This document shows positions 1 through 4,503 of a stretch of DNA of 8,209 bases, piece by piece. The stretch comes from Planctomycetota bacterium (GTDB lineage Bacteria; Planctomycetota; UBA8108; UBA1146; JAJFFE01): the NCBI GenBank assembly GCA_020425835.1, contig JAGQRC010000119.1:1-8209 (forward strand), written 5' to 3'. Each line of letters starts with the position of its first letter. Within the stretch, counting starts at the first letter, position 1. The notes beneath the pieces are model-generated. The model made no database searches and was not told the DNA's origin. It saw nothing but the letters and a program-made list of their open reading frames with translations. Position numbers and translations under genes: made by a program.

Positions 1-1290
1 AATCTCGAGCAGGTGCTTCGCAATCTCTACTTCCTCGCCGGTCGATCGGCAGAGTGGAACGAGCCGAACGGCGCCGTCGACCCCGACGAGGGCGTCGAGC
101 TCCTCCGGGCCAACACCGAGGCGCTCCTCGGTCCGTCGGACCCCGGACGAGCCTCCAGGATCATGGTGACGCTTCCGAGCGAAGCGGCGGACGACCTGGA
201 GCTGGTGCGCTCACTGTTCCGAGCCGGGATGAACGCAGCTCGGATCAACTGCGCGCACGATGGTCCCGACGCCTGGAGTCGGATGATCGACCACCTCCGA
301 ATCGCGGCCACCGAGACGGGCCGGTCGTGCAAGATCCAGATGGACCTCGCGGGGCCCAAGCTGCGGTCCGGGCCGCTCGCCGATCGGCCTCTCCGTCTCC
401 ATGTCGGGGACACACTCCTCCTCCATCGCGCGATCGTTCCGGGTCGACCCGCGAAGAAACACAAGGACGGCAGGACCGAGCGGCCGGCGGAGATCTCCTG
501 CACCCTGCCGGAGATCTTCGACGATCTCCGCGCCGGTGATCTCGTTCGATTCAACGACGGGAAGATCGAGGGGGTCGTGACGGTCATCGACACCGAGACC
601 GCGACGATCGAGATCCGGCGCGCCAAGCCGGGCGGGAGCCGCCTCCGTGCGGACAAGAGCATCAACTTCCCCGAGACGCCCCTCTCTCTGAGCGGACTGA
701 CGGACAAGGACCTCCGGGATCTCGACTTCGTCGCTCGCCACGCGGACATCGTCGCGCTCTCGTTCGTCAATCGGCCGGATGACGTCCGCGCGCTACAGCA
801 AGAGCTCGCGAAGCGCCACGCCTCCGACTGTGGTGTTCTGCTGAAGATCGAGACCCAGCGCGGCTTCGACCACCTGCCGCGCATCGTCCTCGCCGGAATG
901 AAGAGCCACCCGCTCGGCGTCATGATCGCGCGCGGCGACCTCGCGGTGGAGTGTGGTTGGGAGCGCATGGCGGAGATCCAGGAGGAGATCCTCTGGATCT
1001 GCGAGGCGGCTCACGTGCCGGTGGTCTGGGCGACCCAAGTGCTCGAGGGACTCGCCAAGAACGGCGTCGCCTCACGCGCCGAGATCACCGACGCGGCGAT
1101 GGCGGAGCGCGCCGAGTGCGTCATGCTCAACAAGGGTCCGTACGTCACCGCGGCGATCACCACTCTCGACGACATTCTGCGACGCATGCAGGACCATACC
1201 CAGAAGAAGAGCGCCCGCATGCGACGACTCCACGTCTCAGCGATCTTCGACGACGACCTGCGGAAGAGCCCCACGTCGAAGCCGAGCTGA
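1..1290 (+). CDS. pyk: Pyruvate kinase family protein, 5'-truncated by the window edge, lacking the usual C-terminal domain
   Basis: This belongs to the pyruvate kinase superfamily, which transfers phosphate from phosphoenolpyruvate to ADP in the cytoplasm. The frame is open to base 1 (N-L-E-Q before the GTG at 13), so the true start lies outside. Counting from that GTG, RIMVTLPSEA (49-58) opens the barrel, ARINCAHD (76-83) carries the substrate-binding Arg, and MDLAGPKLR (110-118) follows. A small B-domain-like insert spans about 122-215. KIE (278-280), ARGDL (306-310) and ATQVLEGL (340-347) complete the active-site set, including the catalytic Lys and the metal-binding Glu and Asp. The canonical MLSGETA segment is replaced by MLNKGPYV (371-378), and the protein ends about 45 residues later, so the allosteric C-terminal domain is absent. 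These traits fit a divergent pyruvate-kinase branch with an extra N-terminal region. That region would lie off the window. Family is confident; the exact physiological reaction is inferred. Confidence 0.9.
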   Translation, partial: NLEQVLRNLYFLAGRSAEWNEPNGAVDPDEGVELLRANTEALLGPSDPGRASRIMVTLPSEAADDLELVRSLFRAGMNAARINCAHDGPDAWSRMIDHLRIAATETGRSCKIQMDLAGPKLRSGPLADRPLRLHVGDTLLLHRAIVPGRPAKKHKDGRTERPAEISCTLPEIFDDLRAGDLVRFNDGKIEGVVTVIDTETATIEIRRAKPGGSRLRADKSINFPETPLSLSGLTDKDLRDLDFVARHADIVALSFVNRPDDVRALQQELAKRHASDCGVLLKIETQRGFDHLPRIVLAGMKSHPLGVMIARGDLAVECGWERMAEIQEEILWICEAAHVPVVWATQVLEGLAKNGVASRAEITDAAMAERAECVMLNKGPYVTAAITTLDDILRRMQDHTQKKSARMRRLHVSAIFDDDLRKSPTSKPS

Positions 1291-1305
1291 GTCGCGCGTC
1301 CGAGC

Positions 1306-1353
1306 GGGTGTTGGTGGGTGATGGGCGAGCGGGGCCGTTGGGGTGGAGCGGGG
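1306..1353 (+). other. Cluster of six G-runs with G-quadruplex potential
   Basis: Six runs of three or four G lie at 1306-1308, 1316-1318, 1323-1325, 1331-1334, 1340-1343 and 1350-1353, separated by 4 to 7 bases. This meets the usual G3+N1-7 quadruplex pattern. It begins 16 bases after the kinase stop codon, in the sense strand, so it would sit in the mRNA 3' end. Whether it folds is not known, and chance G-runs are fairly frequent in GC-rich DNA. Confidence 0.4.
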
Positions 1354-1387
1354 CGCGGCTCGTTCTCCGTGGGTCGACCGAGAGACG

Positions 1388-1427
1388 TCACCCACTCGCC
1401 GCCGGTCTTCGAAGGGCGGGTGTGTGG
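1388..1427 (+). other. Imperfect long hairpin downstream of the pyruvate kinase gene
   Basis: Bases 1388-1400 can pair with 1415-1427: thirteen positions with one mismatch (1392/1423) and two G-T pairs, around a 14-base loop. No T-tract follows, so it is not a standard intrinsic terminator. It could still stabilise the 3' end of the kinase transcript or weakly stop transcription. Found by hand pairing only. Confidence 0.25.
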
Positions 1428-1579
1428 GGCTGAGTCGAGTCGGGCAGCTGGTCTGGCGGAGATGTCCGGGCCTTGATGCGGATTGAACTTTCCGACTGGC
1501 TCCGATGGTTGTTGTGGGGTGCGGTTCTCTGGGCAGCGGGTTTCCTGTCGGGGTGTTGGAGCGATGTGGTGATGAGGAG

Positions 1580-1609
1580 GCGGAGCCGCTCCGCCCCGAG
1601 CGGCTCCGC
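1580..1609 (+). repeat. Perfect 12-bp inverted repeat (hairpin with 6-base loop)
   Basis: GCGGAGCCGCTC (1580-1591) is the exact reverse complement of GAGCGGCTCCGC (1598-1609), with a six-base loop CGCCCC. A G-T pair (1579/1610) can extend the stem by one. The stem is very GC-rich and is not followed by a T-run, so a classical terminator is unlikely. It lies 174 bases upstream of the metallophosphoesterase start. It could be an RNA structural element, a dyad operator or a REP-like element; the sequence does not decide between these. Confidence 0.6.
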
Positions 1610-1767
1610 TCTCGCGTCGCCGTCTCGCTGCCGCTCATCCGCCCCACCGCACCGCCCTCGCCGTCACCTCGTTGCTCTCGTTCCTCGTGGGCTCACGCGG
1701 TGGATCGAGGTTCATCGTCGGGCGAGGATTCCCAAGCCCTTGCCCTCTCGCCACAATCGCGACCTTC

Positions 1768-1773
1768 AGGAGG
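1768..1773 (+). promoter_or_regulatory. Shine-Dalgarno site of the metallophosphoesterase gene
   Basis: AGGAGG lies 10 bases before the ATG at 1784. It decides the start: the same frame is open back to 1505, but that 93-residue extension is low-complexity and has no comparable site. The hydrophobic N-terminus begins directly at the chosen Met. Confidence 0.8.
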
Positions 1774-1783
1774 CTCTCGGTTC

Positions 1784-2848
1784 ATGGCGAGTTCTACGCT
1801 GATCCACCATGTCGTTCTCGGTGTCCTGCTGCTGATGGGGTTGGTGGTCGTCGCGCGTCGCGGCACACCGCGGGTCGTCCTGGGGGTCGCGCTCTTCGGG
1901 TCGGTCGCCGTCGTCGCTTCGGCCACCGTTCTCGGTGAGGATGGCTTCGGACGACTGCGCCTCCTCGCCCACGGCGTGTTCGTCCAAGGCTCGATCTACA
2001 GCCTGGTCGGCGCCGGCCTCGTGTGGCGAAGGTCGAAGGCGCTCGCGGTGGTCGGGATCATCGTGGGACTCTCGATCATCGCCGTTGCGATCGACGCCTT
2101 CGTGATCGAACCGCGCTGGCTGGAGGTCACCGAGTACCGCGTCGAAACCGACGCGCTGGACGCACCGCTTCGCATCGTGGTGCTCTCCGACATCCAGACC
2201 GATCGCATCGGTGAGTACGAAGAGACAGTGCTTCGCGCTGCGCTCGCTGCCGAGCCCGACCTGATCCTGTTACCGGGCGACTTCGTGCAGATGGTGGACC
2301 CTGATTCGTACGAGGGACTGTCGACGCAGATGCGAGAGCTGTTCCGGCGCGTCGGACTCCGGGCCCCGCTCGGCGTCTTCGCCGTGGAGGGCAACGTCGA
2401 TCATCCCGGTTGGACCATGATCTTCGACGGGCTCGGCGTGACCTGTTTCGAGCGCTCCGGTGAGGTGGAGCTCGACCGCCTTCGCATCACGGGGCTCAGT
2501 CTTTCGGAGTCGCACGCGCTGCATCGATCGATCCGCTCGGAGGACGACGATCGCTTCCACATCGTCGTCGGCCACTATCCCGATTTCGCGCTCGGGGATG
2601 TCGAGGCGGACCTGCTGGTCGCCGGACACACCCACGGCGGCCAGGTGCAGTTCCCGGGTTTCGGGCCACCGATCACCCTGTCCCGCGTTCCCCGGAGCTG
2701 GGCGGCGGGCGGCTGCTTCGAGGTGCCGGGCAAGGGAACACTCGTCGTATCGCGTGGGATCGGCGTCGAGCGCGGAAACGCCCCTCGACTGCGCTTCCTC
2801 TGCCGGCCGGAACTCGTGGTGATCGACGTCGTCCCGCGACAGCCGTGA
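1784..2848 (+). CDS. Membrane-anchored metallophosphoesterase (YkuE/YaeI-like)
   Basis: This 354-residue protein has an N-terminal membrane region and a calcineurin-like phosphoesterase domain. Hydrophobic segments at about 7-23, 30-50, 61-80 and 87-108 suggest four membrane helices; the domain runs from about 128 to 350. Metal-site motifs are LSDIQTD (134-140), LLPGDF (162-167), GNVDH (203-207), VGHYPD (262-267) and AGHTHGGQ (280-287). Two positions depart from the family consensus: the first motif has D-I-Q instead of D-x-H, and the third has GNVDH instead of GNHD/E. The remaining Asp, Asn and His ligands are present. The nearest familiar relatives are YkuE/YaeI-type enzymes that act on lipid-linked phosphates such as UDP-diacylglucosamine, so a membrane-lipid substrate is plausible but inferred. 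The start is ATG 1784 after AGGAGG. It converges on the TonB operon with no spacer. No functional link to either neighbour is visible. Confidence 0.88.
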   Translation: MASSTLIHHVVLGVLLLMGLVVVARRGTPRVVLGVALFGSVAVVASATVLGEDGFGRLRLLAHGVFVQGSIYSLVGAGLVWRRSKALAVVGIIVGLSIIAVAIDAFVIEPRWLEVTEYRVETDALDAPLRIVVLSDIQTDRIGEYEETVLRAALAAEPDLILLPGDFVQMVDPDSYEGLSTQMRELFRRVGLRAPLGVFAVEGNVDHPGWTMIFDGLGVTCFERSGEVELDRLRITGLSLSESHALHRSIRSEDDDRFHIVVGHYPDFALGDVEADLLVAGHTHGGQVQFPGFGPPITLSRVPRSWAAGGCFEVPGKGTLVVSRGIGVERGNAPRLRFLCRPELVVIDVVPRQP

Positions 2849-3613
2849 TCAGCGACGCGTCAGCTCGAACCGAATCCGCAGGGTCGTCGTGCTCGCGACC
2901 GGCGCGCCGTCCAGCGTCGCCGGTCGGTAGCGCATCTCGAGGGCGGCTTCGCGAGCGGCGTCGTCGAGGTCGGCGCAGCAACTCGGCTCGACGACCGTCG
3001 CGGCGGTGACTCGTCCTCGAGCGTCGATCTCGATCCGTAACACCACTGTCCCCTCGTGACCTCGCCGCACACACGACTTCGGGTAGCTCGGGTCGATCGG
3101 AGACTCGAGCACCGCCTCCGCTTCGACACCGACCGTCTTCGACAACTCGTGCTCGGGCAGGACCGCCGAGGGCGGTGGGGTCGGTGGCGGGAGCGAAGAG
3201 ATCGCGTCGATCGCGGTCCGCTCCGCTTCTTCGACGGGGATCGCCGACGCATCGGCGGCCCGAGGCGCACGTGCGGTCATGACGGAGGCGCCCCGACCGC
3301 CGACCCCCACGAATCGAGGCGCGGGGTCCGCGACCGCCGCCTCGGGGGACTCGAGCGCGCTCTCGCTTCGCGCCGCTCGATGGGTCTCGACCCGACGACG
3401 CGAGCGTTGCGACACCTCCCAGCGAATCGACACCCGAGTCTCCGGCTTCGAGGCGCGATCGGGGCGATTCACGATCGGCGCGATCGTGACGAGCAGCACC
3501 GCGCCGATCCCGATGTGGATCGCCGCGGAGACGATCAGCGCTCGACGCGAGCAGAGCGGATGAGTGACGCGCTCTCGCGGGTCGTTCCATCGTTGGAGGA
3601 TCGCCGACGGCAA
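2849..3613 (-). CDS. TonB-family energy transducer
   Basis: This 254-residue protein would couple inner-membrane proton-motive force to outer-membrane receptors through the periplasm. A short Arg-rich cytoplasmic N-terminus precedes one membrane helix (about 25-48), which contains a TonB-like Ser/His (SAAIHIG, 29-35). A variable Arg/Ala/Glu-rich periplasmic stretch follows, with only a brief proline segment (LPPPTPPPS, 141-149). The TonB C-terminal domain spans about 171-252, with DPSYP (174-178), GTVVLRIEID (188-197), LDDAA (216-220) and YRPATLDGAPV (229-239). It has three cysteines in that domain (181, 212, 213), which is unusual. The start is TTG at 3613, supported by AAGGGA eight bases upstream and by its position three bases after the DUF2149 stop; no better Met lies before the membrane helix. 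It is the last gene of the chelatase operon, and its stop abuts the convergent gene's stop. The family is confident; the receptor it serves is unseen. Confidence 0.9.
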   Translation of the reverse strand: MPSAILQRWNDPRERVTHPLCSRRALIVSAAIHIGIGAVLLVTIAPIVNRPDRASKPETRVSIRWEVSQRSRRRVETHRAARSESALESPEAAVADPAPRFVGVGGRGASVMTARAPRAADASAIPVEEAERTAIDAISSLPPPTPPPSAVLPEHELSKTVGVEAEAVLESPIDPSYPKSCVRRGHEGTVVLRIEIDARGRVTAATVVEPSCCADLDDAAREAALEMRYRPATLDGAPVASTTTLRIRFELTRR

Positions 3614-3616
3614 CGT

Positions 3617-3937
3617 TCAGTTCCCTTCCGGGATGTAGATCACCTCGCCGGACCGGAGCCGGTACGCCGTGCCCAGACGGGTTCCCTCGCCACCGCGGGT
3701 GGAGCGGCTCTCGCGGTACCGGTCGATGCGGGTGCGGTCGGCATCGACCGCTTCCCCGGACGCCGGATCGGTAACCTTCATCGGAGCCCGCTCGACGATC
3801 TCGATGCGTTGGAGACTCGCCAGCAGCGCCACCATGAAGGCGAGGGCGAAGACCAGACCGAGATCGAAGAAGTTCGCGAGACCTTCCAGCGGATCCTCGG
3901 TCCGACGCCGCAGCCGACGGATCGATCGACGTCTCAT
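3617..3937 (-). CDS. DUF2149 protein, ExbD-like partner of the proton channel
   Basis: This is a 106-residue single-span inner-membrane protein. A strongly basic cytoplasmic N-terminus (1-12) is followed by EDPLEGLANFFDLGLVFAL (14-32) and a membrane helix at about 22-42. A short periplasmic tail ends in RLGTAYRLRSGEVIYIPEG (87-105), which matches the DUF2149 pattern as I know it. Asp25 sits at the start of the helix in FFDLGLVFALAFMV, closely resembling the PFIDVMLVLLIIFMV segment of Escherichia coli ExbD, whose essential proton-relay residue is also Asp25. From this I infer an ExbD-like role with the ExbB-like protein just upstream; the large ExbD periplasmic domain is missing. The start is ATG 3937, overlapping the preceding stop as ATGA and with GGAGAGG eight bases upstream. 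The same frame is open 148 codons further back, but that stretch lies inside the ExbB-like gene and is Arg/Ser-rich nonsense. Confidence 0.87.
   Translation of the reverse strand: MRRRSIRRLRRRTEDPLEGLANFFDLGLVFALAFMVALLASLQRIEIVERAPMKVTDPASGEAVDADRTRIDRYRESRSTRGGEGTRLGTAYRLRSGEVIYIPEGN
3622..3627 (-). promoter_or_regulatory. Shine-Dalgarno site deciding the TTG start of the TonB-like gene
   Basis: Read on the minus strand, AAGGGA lies within the last codons of the DUF2149 gene, eight bases before the TTG at 3613-3611. It supports a non-ATG start and translational coupling across the 3-base gap. Confidence 0.65.
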
Positions 3938-4503
3938 GGGTCGATCCTCTCCAGCAAGAACTCCGCGTCGGCGAGATCCTGCACGTACCACTGTCGACGA
4001 ACGGTGTGCATCACGAAGGAGAGCGCTCCGATCACGAGACCGATGACCGTGGTGGTGAACGCGACGACGAGCCGACTCGAGAGCGCCGCGAGATCGCCGT
4101 CGCTCAACGCCATCAAGGCGGGGCCCAGGGGGATCAACGTCCCCGCCAGCCCGAGGAGTGGCCCGAGACGCAGACCGATCAGCATCCGATCGAGCGCGCG
4201 CTCGCTCTCGAGCTCGAGGTCGTCGAGCGTCTTCGCCCGATGCGCCCCCGGATGCGACAGCGCTCGCGCGGGGATCCCGGACGGCGGCGTCAGCTCGGCG
4301 ACCATGAAGCGAAGATCGGGATCGATCACAGCGCGACGAACCTGATCGCGCCACGAGCGGCGATGACGTCGACGCGCCCACCCTTCCCGGGCGAACCCGC
4401 CGATGCCGACGACGACCCAGATGAGGAGCAGGGTGAGGGCGCCGATGACCGGGTAGAGGAGCGCGTTCGAGAGTTGGAGCAGGATCGTGGGGAGGTCCAT
4501 CAT
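3934..4503 (-). CDS. MotA/TolQ/ExbB proton-channel family protein
   Basis: This 189-residue inner-membrane protein would form the proton-conducting channel that powers the TonB-like protein. It has one helix at about 14-36, a basic cytoplasmic region (40-110) and two further helices at about 112-133 and 144-166. The family core is clear: GPLLGLAGTLIPLGPAL (114-130) and VAFTTTVIGLVIGALSF (147-163), with the conserved Thr cluster of the proton path. The tail RRQWYVQDLADAE (169-181) follows the pattern of the ExbB variants paired with DUF2149 proteins. The start is ATG 4503, which overlaps the chelatase stop as ATGA and follows GGAGGG at an eight-base spacing. An adjacent ATG at 4500 is possible. 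A GTG at 4542 is in frame but would overlap the chelatase by 43 bases with no advantage. It overlaps the next gene by four bases, so coupled translation and matched amounts are expected. Confidence 0.92.
   Translation of the reverse strand: MMDLPTILLQLSNALLYPVIGALTLLLIWVVVGIGGFAREGWARRRHRRSWRDQVRRAVIDPDLRFMVAELTPPSGIPARALSHPGAHRAKTLDDLELESERALDRMLIGLRLGPLLGLAGTLIPLGPALMALSDGDLAALSSRLVVAFTTTVIGLVIGALSFVMHTVRRQWYVQDLADAEFLLERIDP
3946..3952 (-). promoter_or_regulatory. Shine-Dalgarno site of the DUF2149 gene
   Basis: GGAGAGG on the minus strand lies eight bases before the ATG at 3937-3935. It fixes the short start and rejects the longer in-frame extension back to 4381. Confidence 0.65.

Larger units (their letters stand above)
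1291..1783. other. 493-base intergenic region between the pyruvate kinase and metallophosphoesterase genes
   Basis: No convincing gene is seen here. Reading frames across it give Arg/Ser/Pro-rich translations typical of non-coding GC-rich DNA. It does hold a G-run cluster just after the kinase stop, an imperfect hairpin at about 1388-1427, a perfect inverted repeat at 1580-1609 and the Shine-Dalgarno site of the next gene. A promoter for the metallophosphoesterase is expected here, but I could not identify convincing -35/-10 boxes. A short frame from 1476 begins with a hydrophobic stretch but degenerates afterwards; I did not call it a gene. Confidence 0.6.

Noticed and set aside
27..968. Minus-strand open frame (313 codons) opposite the pyruvate kinase gene
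   Set aside because: Ser/Arg-rich translation with no motif, complementary to conserved kinase motifs.
1580..1615. Inverted repeat as an intrinsic terminator for the pyruvate kinase gene
   Set aside because: No T-tract follows the stem and it lies about 290 bases after the stop codon.
1505..1783. N-terminal extension of the metallophosphoesterase frame back to 1505
   Set aside because: Low-complexity translation crossing the inverted repeat; AGGAGG and the hydrophobic N-terminus support ATG 1784.
3056..4345. Long plus-strand open frame (429 codons) opposite the TonB/DUF2149/ExbB genes
   Set aside because: Its translation is Arg/Asp-rich without domains, and it lies antisense to three well-supported genes; such shadow frames are common in GC-rich DNA.
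3938..4381. 148-codon N-terminal extension of the DUF2149 frame
   Set aside because: It lies in another frame inside the ExbB-like gene and translates to Arg/Ser-rich sequence; the ATG at 3937 has a ribosome site and an ATGA overlap.
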